Positions 25,135-34,243 are shown, counted from the first letter of the stretch. The stretch: DNA of 64,000 nucleotides from Paenibacillus xerothermodurans (GCF_002220865.2 NZ_NHRJ02000012.1:41188-105187), one strand, 5' to 3'. Notes: generated by a model from the sequence alone, not told the origin. Made by a program: numbers and translations.

Positions 25135-27795
25135 ATGTTCTTGAAGATGTTTACGCGACAAGTTCGAAAAAAAGTGTTATTCCGCGCAGTTTTGTCATTT
25201 GTATTTGTACTCTCGTTTACCAGTCTATCAATGAGTCCAGCGTTAACGGCATACGCAGCGCCAGAAGAGAACTTAGGCATGTCGGACATCGAGGTAAACA
25301 AGCCGGCGCACGCAGCAGTTGATCTTCAGAATGCAACCGTTGATATATCACTGCCTTACGGTACTCTGTACCAAATGCTGAATGTCACAACAAATCCAGC
25401 GGCTGCCGCTGCACTCTACCGGAGTGACGGAACATCTCCGATCGCTTTTGCCGCTAGCGGCATCAATCAAGGCGATGCGAAAATGGACAAATTTTCAGCA
25501 GGCGGCACTACTTTGTATTACTTGGTAGTCACTGATCAGCATAACAGTAGTAACAGCCGTACATATACCATTACGGTTACCGTTGATACTGATTTGCCAC
25601 CAATAACAGGCCCAATGGGATCGAATGACAAATATTTGCCGCTCAATATTCACTCGGGTGAACACGCTTGGGATGTCATGGGCGCGTCCAAAATTGGTAA
25701 TGGGAGTACGACTGGTGCTGTAGAAGGACCGGGTGTTCCCTCGTCCTACAGTGGGAAGCCATGGTCGGAATCAGTATATGACCGCTCAGGCGACTACCCG
25801 CTAGCTTTGACAGTGAATGAATCATGGCTTGGAGATCATATGTACCTGCAGACCATAGGCAAAAATGATATCGACGCGCTCACAAAATACGGGATTGCAA
25901 ACGTTCCAGGAATGGACAAACTCAACTCCGACATTTTGCGTTTCCATACGTTTAAGCCGTTTGTCACTGCCGAAGGTGTCCAACGAAACGATGGCGATCG
26001 CGGTGCAGTGAACAGCGACCGTCAGCGGTTGGAGATCAAAAGCAACACCAGCGCAGCCAACATTGATGCCAATAGCGTGGGCGGCGACATCATGACTCAC
26101 CGCTGGAAGTTGATGCTCCCGTCGGAAACTCTGCGTTTCCAAAATGATGCTGGTGATAAGAAGGCAGGAGATTTCATTGTGCCCTACAGGTTTTGGCACA
26201 TATTCCAATTGAAAGAAGTAGCAGGTAACGCAGCCGGGCAGCCGGTCACAACCCTCTCTCTGGTTTCAAGTGGAGGTAAAGGCCACCTTGAATTCAGGAA
26301 CAATCCGGATGGCGGCTACGCGGATAGAATTAAGCCATTGTTTACCATTCCTTTTGAAAAGGTGGTTGATCGCTGGCTTGAGTTTGAAGTGACTATTTTA
26401 ACAGCCGACAATGGTTATATTCACGGTAAGCTTATCGACCTGACGACAAATGAGGTGTTGTTCGAAGGCGGCATGACCGGGGAAACATACAGGCGGCCCG
26501 AAGTGAAAAACCCCACTACCGGCAGAAATGAGAGAGGTGACCTGCCTGTTGTAGCAGGCCAGCAGAACCGTTCCAAATGGGGTCTTTACCGTGGATTGTA
26601 TACAGACGCGGCCCAAGCGGATGAATTCCAGTCTGCCACTATGTATCTGGCCGATGTACATTTAATTAAACGGGATGAAAATAGCTACATCTTTCCCGAT
26701 GGTTGGAATCCCAACTCACAGCCTAAGGATGTTGTAGCATGGGCGCGGCCGAGCGCAGTTACGGCTGACACAGCCACGGCGTTCAATGATTTGTCGCTGC
26801 CTTCGCAGCTAGATGTGACGTTGAGCACGGGCAACACAGCAAAGGTGAACGTAACATGGAGCTCGGAAGGCTACAACTCCGACGCCGTCGGCACATATAA
26901 AATTTATGGTCAACTGAGTGGCCCGGATATATCGAACAGCAGAAACATTCAGCCGTATATTGAAGTTACGCTGTCAGAGCTCACGCCGCCGGATGTCTCC
27001 CCGCCGAAGACAGAGGCGCGGATTGAACCGGCGCCGCGGAATGGCTGGCTGAACACGGATGCATCGGTCACGCTGACGGTCTATGACGATGTCTCCGATG
27101 TGACGAAAACGGAATACAAGCTCGGGGAGCATACGGATTGGCAAACCTATATCGAACCAATCTCCATAACAAATGACGGCGTGCACCGGCTGCAGTTCCG
27201 CTCTATCGACGCTCCGGGGAACATCGAACAAACGAAGGAGCTCATGGTGAAGGTAGACAAAACAAAACCGAGCTTCGCGCTCACGGCCAACGGGGAGCCG
27301 CTGGCGGAAGGCGCTGTCTTCTCCGACGACCGTCCGATTGCACTTCGCTTGGACACGAGTGATGGATTGTCCGGCATCGTTAACGAGGAGCTTGTCCTAG
27401 ACGGACAGCGGTTGGACAACGGTGCTTCCGTGGATCTCGCCGGTAAGCCCGGTCCGCATACGCTGAAGATTGTCATCACCGACCAAGCCGGTAATACGAC
27501 GAATGAATCTGTCCGCTTTCTGATTTCAGTGACTCCGGAGGGGGTTTCCAGCTTGATTGACCGCTACGCCGCAGCCGGCGAATTGCAGGGACCGCTTGTC
27601 AACCAGCTGCGTAACAGCTTGAACCAGGCTCGGCATCAGTTGGAAAAGGGAGACAAGGACAAGGCGGCGAATCATATGGGGGATTTTCTGCAGCACTTGG
27701 ATAAAAAATCTCAGGACGATAACGTCTCCGATACCGCGAAGGCCGTTCTCACGGCTGATGCCAACGCCTTGATCGAGGCCTGGTCCGCGAAATAG
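25135..27795 (+). CDS. Large secreted polysaccharide lyase-like multidomain protein
   Basis: An 886-residue exported protein starting at ATG 25135, eight bases after AAAGGAGG. Residues 1-42 form a long signal peptide (cut near AYAAPE). A cadherin-like or Ig-like domain follows (about 45-150; ends TYTITVTVD), then a central beta-jelly-roll catalytic-type domain (about 160-530) with DRQRLEIKSN, RFWHIFQLKEV, WLEFEVTILT and SKWGLYRG, resembling the heparin-lyase-like polysaccharide lyase fold. Next come a bacterial Ig-4-type domain (about 540-625), an OmpL47-type beta domain (WLNTDASVTLTVYDDVSDVTKTEYKL...HRLQFRSIDAPGN), another Ig-like unit and a C-terminal helical FIMAH-like domain (SLIDRYAAAGELQGPLVNQL). 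Substrate unknown. A cre-like site lies upstream. Confidence 0.8.
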   Translation: MFLKMFTRQVRKKVLFRAVLSFVFVLSFTSLSMSPALTAYAAPEENLGMSDIEVNKPAHAAVDLQNATVDISLPYGTLYQMLNVTTNPAAAAALYRSDGTSPIAFAASGINQGDAKMDKFSAGGTTLYYLVVTDQHNSSNSRTYTITVTVDTDLPPITGPMGSNDKYLPLNIHSGEHAWDVMGASKIGNGSTTGAVEGPGVPSSYSGKPWSESVYDRSGDYPLALTVNESWLGDHMYLQTIGKNDIDALTKYGIANVPGMDKLNSDILRFHTFKPFVTAEGVQRNDGDRGAVNSDRQRLEIKSNTSAANIDANSVGGDIMTHRWKLMLPSETLRFQNDAGDKKAGDFIVPYRFWHIFQLKEVAGNAAGQPVTTLSLVSSGGKGHLEFRNNPDGGYADRIKPLFTIPFEKVVDRWLEFEVTILTADNGYIHGKLIDLTTNEVLFEGGMTGETYRRPEVKNPTTGRNERGDLPVVAGQQNRSKWGLYRGLYTDAAQADEFQSATMYLADVHLIKRDENSYIFPDGWNPNSQPKDVVAWARPSAVTADTATAFNDLSLPSQLDVTLSTGNTAKVNVTWSSEGYNSDAVGTYKIYGQLSGPDISNSRNIQPYIEVTLSELTPPDVSPPKTEARIEPAPRNGWLNTDASVTLTVYDDVSDVTKTEYKLGEHTDWQTYIEPISITNDGVHRLQFRSIDAPGNIEQTKELMVKVDKTKPSFALTANGEPLAEGAVFSDDRPIALRLDTSDGLSGIVNEELVLDGQRLDNGASVDLAGKPGPHTLKIVITDQAGNTTNESVRFLISVTPEGVSSLIDRYAAAGELQGPLVNQLRNSLNQARHQLEKGDKDKAANHMGDFLQHLDKKSQDDNVSDTAKAVLTADANALIEAWSAK

Positions 27796-27976
27796 GCACT
27801 TACGCGAGGAAGTTCGTGTCTAATCAGGAAATTCAAATCCCGTCTGGCAGCGCTCATCGACCAACAGCAGGCAGACGGAGGCTGGCCGCTGGCCCCCGCT
27901 GTCCAGGCACACAGCTAGAGTGGCGCGGCTGGATCCACCGTAAGCAGGTTCCGCACGTTGAAATCATACGGCATAA

Positions 27977-28007
27977 GAGGTCAAACCAGTGAAAGCTGGC
28001 TGACCTC
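27977..28007. terminator. Bidirectional hairpin between the lyase-like gene and MarR remnant
   Basis: GAGGTCA (27977-27983) pairs with TGACCTC (28001-28007), with an inner CCAG/CTGG stem, and AT-rich flanks on both sides. It lies between converging reading frames. Confidence 0.65.
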
Positions 28008-28016
28008 ATTCTCATT

Positions 28017-28345
28017 TTATCTGACATTATTGCGGATCTTTGCAAGAATGCGTTTGATTTCATTTAATTCTTCCTGTGAAAGCCCCTGAATTACCAAATC
28101 GTTGAATTCATGCGTAATAGGGATGATTTGGTCACCCAGCTGTTTGCCTTCCTCGGTTAAATAAACCCGGAGCGACCGCCGTCGTGTTCCGGACTTACTC
28201 TGCGAATAAAACCTTTTTGTTCAAGATTAAACAGCATTCGCGCGACATTCGTTTTATCCTTCCTAGTTGTTCCGCAATTTCATCTCTCATAAGGCCAGCT
28301 TTTTCCCAAAGAAGCATTCAATTTTGCTCTTCAAACAACCAACTC
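28017..28345 (-). pseudogene. MarR-family regulator pseudogene (5'-truncated, frameshifted)
   Basis: On the minus strand the pieces read LLWEKAGLMRDEIAEQL, then in another frame KDKTNVARMLFNLEQKGFIR with RVSPEHDG, then in a third step VYLTEEGKQLGDQIIPITHEF followed by LSQEELNEIKRILAKIRNNVR and a stop at 28017-28019. Together these make the winged helix, the wing and the C-terminal dimerisation helix of a MarR regulator. At least two frameshifts (near 28245 and 28170) and an early stop near 28320 break it, and the first dimerisation helix is missing. It is not expected to be functional. Confidence 0.8.
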
Positions 28346-28507
28346 CTTTGTTGCTATAACAACATTTTATCAATTCGTCGGCCTTGAGCTGTTGTTTATG
28401 ATACTGCAACAAATATGACAGCCTGCACGTTGTAGGTATTGAGGAGCGACTTAATCTGACTCGCAAGGGATTTTGACAGTGGGAAGCGAAAAAAATGGAG
28501 GTCAAAC

Positions 28508-28963
28508 ATGAAAAAATTGTTCTACTATTCGGCACTGCTGATGATTATTCTGTTAATTAGTTCTTGCGGCAAGAGCAGCGCAAGCATACCTGCTACGCCG
28601 AAGGAGGACCCTGCGCCTGCCTACTTTGGCAATTGGACCGTCCACAAGCTGGTTGGTTCCGCGCCCATATCCACTGAAGCTGATAAAAGCATCATTGGCA
28701 TGAATGCAACGTATACGCAGGAAAAGGCTGCCTTTGGTGATAATGAAATTGTGAACCCCCAATACGAACAGTTGGAAATGTCGAACGATGAATTTTTTGC
28801 TGAGTACCGAACACAACTAAGTGAGATTGGAATTAATACACAATCGGTCAACGTTGTACGAGTCAGGGATTGGACCAGTCCGGGCAGTGTTTTAATTATG
28901 GAAGACGAACAAACAATGATTACGGTATGGGACGGAAACTTCTTTGAATTGCAGAAGGAGTAA
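28508..28963 (+). CDS. Hypothetical lipoprotein
   Basis: A 151-residue protein starting at ATG 28508 after ATGGAGG. It has a lipoprotein signal peptide with lipobox LISSC at about residues 17-21. The mature part starts with a short Ser/Pro-rich linker, then YFGNWTVHKLVG, a motif often seen in small Bacillales lipocalin-like or 'YFGNW' surface lipoproteins, then an acidic segment and a closing beta-rich part (SVLIMEDEQTMITVWDGNFFELQK). I do not know the family. It is alone on its transcript and may be a sensor or metal- or ligand-binding lipoprotein. Confidence 0.75.
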   Translation: MKKLFYYSALLMIILLISSCGKSSASIPATPKEDPAPAYFGNWTVHKLVGSAPISTEADKSIIGMNATYTQEKAAFGDNEIVNPQYEQLEMSNDEFFAEYRTQLSEIGINTQSVNVVRVRDWTSPGSVLIMEDEQTMITVWDGNFFELQKE

Positions 28964-29435
28964 AGCGGTTCTATTTTGTTAATGCGGTGTCCGCTTGCGC
29001 CGTAGTCAGTGCCGTGTCCTCCTCGTATAAGATTCGACAGGCGGCAACCGGCAGGATACGGGCTTTGGTCCCGGCGCGGAGGAGACCAGCTGCTCAGCTC
29101 CTGTCCTCGCTCTCCCACGTCCACACGTCGTCGATTATTCTTCGTCCGCGTACGCTGGAAGCAGAGAACACTAACTGCTGCCAGCGTACGCGGATTGGGC
29201 GCGTTGGAAGTACCTTGTTTCCCTCTCCGCAGTCCGAATCGACGCTGTAATACAATTCTTTAGTCCAAAGTGTTCATCCATAGTCACAGGCAGCTTCGCA
29301 TTGCTACACGATTTCGAATCTCCACCAGTGAAAACCTCGCAACGCCAGACCCCAGGCTATGGCACACTCGACCATCGTCAAAAGACGCCAATTTTTGCGT
29401 AACAAAATGTTCAAATAATGTACAGGCTTTTAACG
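28964..29435. other. Long intergenic stretch with one strong palindrome
   Basis: No believable gene: the open frames here lack ribosome binding sites and family content. It holds the long inverted repeat at 29145-29194 (listed separately). The part near 29040-29140 is GC-rich while the end is AT-rich, so it may be a patchwork of decayed sequence. Confidence 0.5.
29145..29194. repeat. Long inverted repeat, 20-base arms
   Basis: TCCGCGTACGCTGG (29145-29158) has an exact reverse-complement copy at 29181-29194. The match continues inward (AGCAG at 29160-29164 against CTGCT at 29175-29179) after one mismatch, leaving a ten-base loop. No T tract follows and no gene is adjacent on either side, so it is not an ordinary terminator. 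Confidence 0.8.
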
Positions 29436-29464
29436 TTGACTGGTAAAAGATTTTTGTTTATAGT
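29436..29464 (+). promoter_or_regulatory. Sigma-A promoter of the sugar operon
   Basis: TTGACT (29436-29441), a 17-base spacer, and TATAGT (29459-29464). It lies about 220 bp upstream of the isomerase start codon. The -10 element overlaps the inverted repeat described next. Confidence 0.75.
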
Positions 29465-29490
29465 TAAATCATTAACTGAAAGCGTATTCT
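29462..29490. promoter_or_regulatory. Candidate operator and weak cre-like site at the sugar promoter
   Basis: AGTTAA-ATCA-TTAACT (29462-29477) is a perfect inverted repeat that starts within the -10 element and covers the expected transcription start, a natural repressor position; the ROK regulator at the end of the locus is the obvious candidate. Immediately after, TGAAAGCGTATTCT (29477-29490) matches the cre consensus at all but two fixed positions. Confidence 0.5.
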
Positions 29491-29685
29491 TATTCCGAGT
29501 TTACACCAAAAGAGGGGAGGGTCGAAGCGACAGCGTTATTTTGGTACGCGTTATGCAATCGCTTACTTCCGAGTTGCAGCTGCGCAAGGGTCACAGGCAG
29601 ACACCATGGCGGCAAGAGAACTCCCTAGCGCCCCTATAGTAAGCACGAGCTCGGTTTTGATCAGAAGTTGAAGGGGGATTTGTTA

Positions 29686-30501
29686 ATGAAATTGGGCTAC
29701 CAAACGAACACTTGGGGAGGCGTAGTCGGCCACCCGGCCGGCGTGACCTCAGTGAAAGATCTTTATTATCTGGCCAACGGCTCCACGGAGCAAGCAGCAC
29801 GGGATATTGCTTCCGCCGGTTACAAAGGGATCGAGCTGTTTGACGGCAATCTGGCGGAGTACGAGAACCGGCAGGACGATTTTCGTCGAATGATGGCGGA
29901 TCTGCAGTTGACGTTGGTTGGTGTCTACACCGGGGCAAACTTCATTTTTAGAGATATATTGGATGAAGAATTCGCCAAAATTGAAAAAGTCGCCAAGTTG
30001 GCGTCGGAGTTCGGCGCAGAACATCTTGTTTTCGGTGGAGGTGCCGTGCGTTCGGGCGGTATTCAGGAATCTGATTACGAGGTGCTGGCCCAGTCGTTAA
30101 CGCGTGCCGAGGAAATTGCAGTCAAGTATGGACTCACTCCAAGCTACCATCCGCATCTCGGCACCTGCGTGCAGGCGCCCGAGCAGTTGGACAAGCTCAT
30201 GAGCATGACAACCATCGCTTTGTGCCCGGACACGGCGCACATCGAGGCGGGCGGCGGAAATCCGGTAACCGTGATGCGGAAGTATATCGACCGAATCAAG
30301 TATGTCCATTTCAAAGACTACAAGGATGGCCAGTTCCTGCCGCTCGGCGAGGGCGACCAGAATTTTGCAGAAATGCTGTCCATACTTCAGGGCGCGAACT
30401 ATGACGGTTGGGTCTTGGTTGAGCTAGACAGCCACCAGGATCCTTTACAAGCAGCTCAGATAAGCAAGTCATACTTACAAGATACATTAAATCTTGCGTA
30501 A
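29686..30501 (+). CDS. Sugar phosphate isomerase/epimerase-family (AP_endonuc_2) TIM-barrel protein
   Basis: A 271-residue protein; ATG 29686 follows AAGGGGGA. Barrel signatures are GYKGIELFDGNL, TLVGVYTGANF, HLVFGGGA, GLTPSYHPHLGTCVQ, LCPDTAHIEAGGGNPV, KYVHFKDYKDG and WVLVELDSHQDP. The Glu, Asp-x-x-H, His and final Glu metal ligands of the xylose isomerase-like fold are all there. Relatives include inosose dehydratase IolE and the ketolevoglucosan eliminase LgdB. It is the first gene of the sugar operon, 43 bp ahead of the Gfo/Idh/MocA dehydrogenase, so it most likely acts on the 3-keto sugar that the dehydrogenase makes. Confidence 0.88.
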   Translation: MKLGYQTNTWGGVVGHPAGVTSVKDLYYLANGSTEQAARDIASAGYKGIELFDGNLAEYENRQDDFRRMMADLQLTLVGVYTGANFIFRDILDEEFAKIEKVAKLASEFGAEHLVFGGGAVRSGGIQESDYEVLAQSLTRAEEIAVKYGLTPSYHPHLGTCVQAPEQLDKLMSMTTIALCPDTAHIEAGGGNPVTVMRKYIDRIKYVHFKDYKDGQFLPLGEGDQNFAEMLSILQGANYDGWVLVELDSHQDPLQAAQISKSYLQDTLNLA

Positions 30502-30544
30502 CTCGTACTTATAACTATCCATCCAAAAAAGGAGAGATACACAC

Positions 30545-31708
30545 ATGCGTAAATTAAACGTAGCAATGATCGGCGGAGGCTTCATGGGGAAAGCACATTC
30601 TATCGCGTATGCAGGCATGCCGATGTTTTTTTGGCCCGCCCCGGCGATACCTGTGCGTAAAGCTGTGGTAGATGTCAATGAGGAGATGGCGAAAACTGCG
30701 GCAGAGCGTTATGGCTTTGAAGCTCATTATGCTGACTGGCGGCGGGTCATCGAAGATCCTTCGATCGACATTATCGATATCGTCACTCCGAACGACTCGC
30801 ATGCGGAGATTGCCATTGCTGCGGCCAAAGCTGGGAAACACATCATTTGCGAAAAACCGCTTGCCCGTAACGGGGAAGAAGCCAAAAGCATGCTGGATGC
30901 CGTGAAGGAAGCAGGCGTAAAGCACATGGTTGCATTTAACTACCGCCGCACTCCGGCTATTGCTTTGGCAAGAAAATATATTGAAGATGGTGCTATAGGC
31001 AAAATTCTCAACTTCCGCGGTACATATCTGCAAGATTGGTCAGCAGATCCGAATTCACCTCTCTCCTGGAGATTTAAGAAATCGGTTGCAGGCTCCGGTG
31101 CACTTGGTGATATCGCAACACATGTGATTGACATCGCGAGGTATTTGGTGGGAGACATCACAGAAGTTATGGCGACGACCAACACTTGGATCAAGGAACG
31201 CCCCGTTCAGTCGGGCGGCGTTGACAAACTCGGCACGGTCAAGGCAGCAGGCGACGTGAAAAAAGAAGCGGTAGACGTAGACGATGAGGTCAGCACTTTC
31301 CTCCGCTTCGATAGCGGAGCGGTCGGCAGCATCGAGGCTACACGTAACGCGTGGGGCCGCAATAACTTTATCACTTTTGAAATCCATGGTGAGAGCGGTT
31401 CCATCTTCTTCAACTATGAGCGGCGTGATGAGCTGCAGGTCTGCTTCGAAGACGACCCGGGAGACAGAAGAGGCTTCCGCACGATCTACACCGGTCCTGC
31501 GCACCCGTATGGCGAGGCCCTTTGGCCGATTCCGGCTCTTGGCGTCGGCTATACCGAGACCAAAATCGTCGAATGCCACGACTTTATCTCTTCCATTGTG
31601 AACGATACGGAAGTATCTCCGAACTTCTACGATGGTTATCGGATTGCTGTGATCAGCGATGCCATCCTGGAATCGGCAAGCAGCGAAAAATGGGTGAAAT
31701 CAATATAA
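30545..31708 (+). CDS. Gfo/Idh/MocA dehydrogenase, levoglucosan dehydrogenase-like
   Basis: A 387-residue NAD(P)-dependent sugar dehydrogenase. The Rossmann motif AMIGGGFMGKAHSIAYAG is at the N-terminus, EKPLARNGEEAKSM holds the conserved EKP lysine, and GALGDIATHVIDIARYLVG contains the D-x-x-x-H catalytic pair. The stretches MPMFFWPAPAIPVRK and TYLQDWSADPNSPLSWRF, as well as YTGPAHPYGEALWPIPALG near the end, resemble what I recall of bacterial levoglucosan dehydrogenase, which oxidises C3 of 1,6-anhydroglucose. This identification is from memory and should be tested. ATG 30545 follows AAAGGAGAG. Confidence 0.82.
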   Translation: MRKLNVAMIGGGFMGKAHSIAYAGMPMFFWPAPAIPVRKAVVDVNEEMAKTAAERYGFEAHYADWRRVIEDPSIDIIDIVTPNDSHAEIAIAAAKAGKHIICEKPLARNGEEAKSMLDAVKEAGVKHMVAFNYRRTPAIALARKYIEDGAIGKILNFRGTYLQDWSADPNSPLSWRFKKSVAGSGALGDIATHVIDIARYLVGDITEVMATTNTWIKERPVQSGGVDKLGTVKAAGDVKKEAVDVDDEVSTFLRFDSGAVGSIEATRNAWGRNNFITFEIHGESGSIFFNYERRDELQVCFEDDPGDRRGFRTIYTGPAHPYGEALWPIPALGVGYTETKIVECHDFISSIVNDTEVSPNFYDGYRIAVISDAILESASSEKWVKSI

Positions 31709-31730
31709 TCCCACAGAGGCGAAAACAGGT

Positions 31731-31759
31731 GCTGCCGGGCTGCTCCCAATCCCGGCAGC
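31731..31759 (+). repeat. Hairpin between dehydrogenase and ABC ATPase genes
   Basis: GCTGCCGGG (31731-31739) pairs exactly with CCCGGCAGC (31751-31759), 11-base loop, inside the operon and without a T tract. It may stabilise or segment the mRNA, not terminate it. Confidence 0.6.
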
Positions 31760-31782
31760 TGCTCATAAAGGGGGACCTTCGT

Positions 31783-33276
31783 ATGGAAACACCAATTCTG
31801 CAAATGAGCGAGATATCCAAATCATTTAATGGAATAAAAGTGCTCAACAATGTGGATTTCGAGCTAAGAAAAGGCGAAGTTCATGCCCTGATGGGCGGCA
31901 ACGGCGCCGGCAAGTCGACATTAATGAAGATTTTGACGGGCGTATACCAAAAGGACGGCGGAAGGATCACGATTAACGGCAACGAGGTGCAGATCCACAC
32001 GACGAATGATGCGGAAAAGCACGGTGTCTCCATGATATTTCAGGAGTTCAGCCTGGTTCCCACGTTAACCGTCGCACAAAATATTTTTATCAATAGAGAA
32101 CCGAAAACGGCACTGGGCTTCATCGATGATAAAAAGACAAATCAAATGGCCAAGAAGCTGCTGCAGGCACTTAACGTAGATATAAAGCCGACTGATCTGG
32201 TCGCGGACCTGGGAGTCGGGTACTGGCAGATGACCGAAATTGCGAAAGCGCTATCCAAACAAACGAAAATTTTGGTAATGGATGAGCCGACAGCATCTTT
32301 AACGAAGCGGGAGACGGAAGTGCTTTTTGAATTCATCGCACGCTTGAAGAATAACGGCATCTCAATCATCTACATCTCCCACCGCATGGAAGAGATTTTT
32401 CAAATCTGTGACCGCATCACGATTATGGGTGACGGCCGTCACGTGATCACCGCCAACATTAAAGATCTGGATATGGACAGTGTCATTACATACATTTCCG
32501 GCAAAAACGTCGCTAAATTCGAGTGGAAGCCGCGCAAAGCGATGAACAGCAATCAGGTCGTGCTTAAAGTGCACAATTTGACAACCAAAAATCGTGTTAA
32601 CGGTGTGGAATTCGAACTTCGCCAGGGTGAAGTGCTCGGTATCGCCGGCTTGATGGGCAGCGGCAGAACCGAAACTTTGCGCGCACTGTTCGGCATTGAT
32701 GCTATCACTGCAGGTGAGATTCATATTAAAGGAAAGAAAGCCGTGATACGCTCGCCGAAGGATGCAATTAATCACGGACTTGCGTTAATCCCCGAGGATC
32801 GAAGAGTACAAGGATTGGTCTTGGAACATGAAGTAAAGGATAATATTTTGCTGCCTTCGCTATCACAAATAACAAACGGACTTGTGGACGATAGCATGGG
32901 GAACAAAATCGCTGCGGAATGGGTGGCGAAGCTAAGAATCAAAACCGATTCCATTCACAAGAGAGCCAGCCTGCTGTCAGGCGGCAATCAACAAAAAATC
33001 GTGTTTGCGAAATGGCTGGCGAATTCACCGGACATCATCATGCTGGACGAGCCCACCATAGGAATCGATATCGGTGCAAAAACCGAAATCATAGAGATGA
33101 TAAGGCAGTTGGCCGACGAGGGCAAGAGCATCCTGCTGGTTTCTTCGGAAATGACAGAGCTTTTGGCGGTAAGTGATCGCGTGCTCGTATTCCACGGCGG
33201 ACAAGCAGTCAAGCAATTTATGCGCGAAGAGATAAGCACGGAGGAGGTTTTGGAGCATGCAATCCAAGGTTTCTAG
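31783..33276 (+). CDS. Sugar ABC transporter ATP-binding protein (RbsA type, two NBDs)
   Basis: A 497-residue tandem ATPase. The frame is open further left, but ATG 31783 follows AAAGGGGGA and matches the family start. NBD1 has Walker A GGNGAGKST and Walker B ILVMDEPTASL; NBD2 has a GLMGSGRTE variant Walker A, LSGGNQQKIVFAKWLA signature and IIMLDEPTIGIDIGAK Walker B. The variant second Walker A is normal for RbsA-like proteins. It overlaps the permease start by 20 bases. It should energise monosaccharide or anhydrosugar import with the next two genes. Confidence 0.93.
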   Translation: METPILQMSEISKSFNGIKVLNNVDFELRKGEVHALMGGNGAGKSTLMKILTGVYQKDGGRITINGNEVQIHTTNDAEKHGVSMIFQEFSLVPTLTVAQNIFINREPKTALGFIDDKKTNQMAKKLLQALNVDIKPTDLVADLGVGYWQMTEIAKALSKQTKILVMDEPTASLTKRETEVLFEFIARLKNNGISIIYISHRMEEIFQICDRITIMGDGRHVITANIKDLDMDSVITYISGKNVAKFEWKPRKAMNSNQVVLKVHNLTTKNRVNGVEFELRQGEVLGIAGLMGSGRTETLRALFGIDAITAGEIHIKGKKAVIRSPKDAINHGLALIPEDRRVQGLVLEHEVKDNILLPSLSQITNGLVDDSMGNKIAAEWVAKLRIKTDSIHKRASLLSGGNQQKIVFAKWLANSPDIIMLDEPTIGIDIGAKTEIIEMIRQLADEGKSILLVSSEMTELLAVSDRVLVFHGGQAVKQFMREEISTEEVLEHAIQGF

Positions 33277-34243
33277 TTCGCTCCCGGGGAAGACGGCCAA
33301 CCCCTTGTCCGCCCTTTTTAATTGGCGCCAATACATCGTTTATATCGCCTTTGTTGGCGTTTTGGTTTATTTCGCGGCTACTTTAAGCGATGACGGATTT
33401 CTGACAACGTACAACCTCCTGAACATCGTGCGGCAAACAGCTATCATTTCCATTATGGCCGTGGCTATGACGTTCGTCATGAGTGCTTCGGAAATCGATT
33501 TATCTATCGGTTCGATCGCGGCACTATCATCATTGACCTCAGCTTTGGCGCTGGACGCAGATTTCGGTATCATCGGCGCGACCGTCGCAGGGCTGGGCAC
33601 GGGATTCGTCATTGGGCTCATTAACGGACTGTTGGTAACCAAAGTGGTTATCCCTTCTTTCCTCGTGACGCTGGGCATGATGGGCATCGCCAAGGGTTTG
33701 GCTATGTGGGTGACGGCTACCGCGCCCGTGCCAATTTTGGATAAAACGTTCGTTTATTTATTCGGTTCAGGCGATGTTGGCAGCGTACCGATTTTGTTAA
33801 TCTGGACTGTGGTCATTGTATTCGCCGGGCATGTGTTGCTTCGTAAAACCGCCTTTGGCAGAAGAACACTGGCGACAGGCGGGAATCCGAGCGCAGCCGC
33901 ATTTTCCGGTGTGAACGTATCTAGAATAAAGCTCTATGTCATGATCGGATCGGGTATGCTGGCAGGCCTTGCCGGAATGCTGTACGCCGGACGGATGCAC
34001 GCAGGCAGGTATACCTTCGGCGAGGGCGACGAATTATCCGTTATCGCCGCAGTTATTCTTGGCGGGACAAGCCTGTTTGGCGGGGTTGGCACGGTGATCG
34101 GAACGCTCATCGGATCGCTCATGATCGGCACGATCAATAACGGGCTTATTATTATGGGGCTGGATGTCAGTCAGCAGATGATCGTTAAGGGTCTTATTAT
34201 TATTTTAGCCGTTGCCTTCGGACGCAAGGCCGTCAGCAGATGA
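33257..34243 (+). CDS. Sugar ABC transporter permease (RbsC type)
   Basis: A 328-residue permease with 8-10 membrane segments. The family signature FVMSASEIDLSIGSIAALSSL and the coupling-loop RKTAFGRRTLATGGNPSAAAFSGVNVSRIKL are clear, and the end (AVILGGTSLFGGVGTVIGTLIGSLMIGTINNGLIIMG) is standard for the BPD_transp_2 family. It overlaps the ATPase gene, indicating coupled translation, and would form a homodimeric channel in the membrane. Confidence 0.93.
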   Translation: MQSKVSSSLPGKTANPLSALFNWRQYIVYIAFVGVLVYFAATLSDDGFLTTYNLLNIVRQTAIISIMAVAMTFVMSASEIDLSIGSIAALSSLTSALALDADFGIIGATVAGLGTGFVIGLINGLLVTKVVIPSFLVTLGMMGIAKGLAMWVTATAPVPILDKTFVYLFGSGDVGSVPILLIWTVVIVFAGHVLLRKTAFGRRTLATGGNPSAAAFSGVNVSRIKLYVMIGSGMLAGLAGMLYAGRMHAGRYTFGEGDELSVIAAVILGGTSLFGGVGTVIGTLIGSLMIGTINNGLIIMGLDVSQQMIVKGLIIILAVAFGRKAVSR

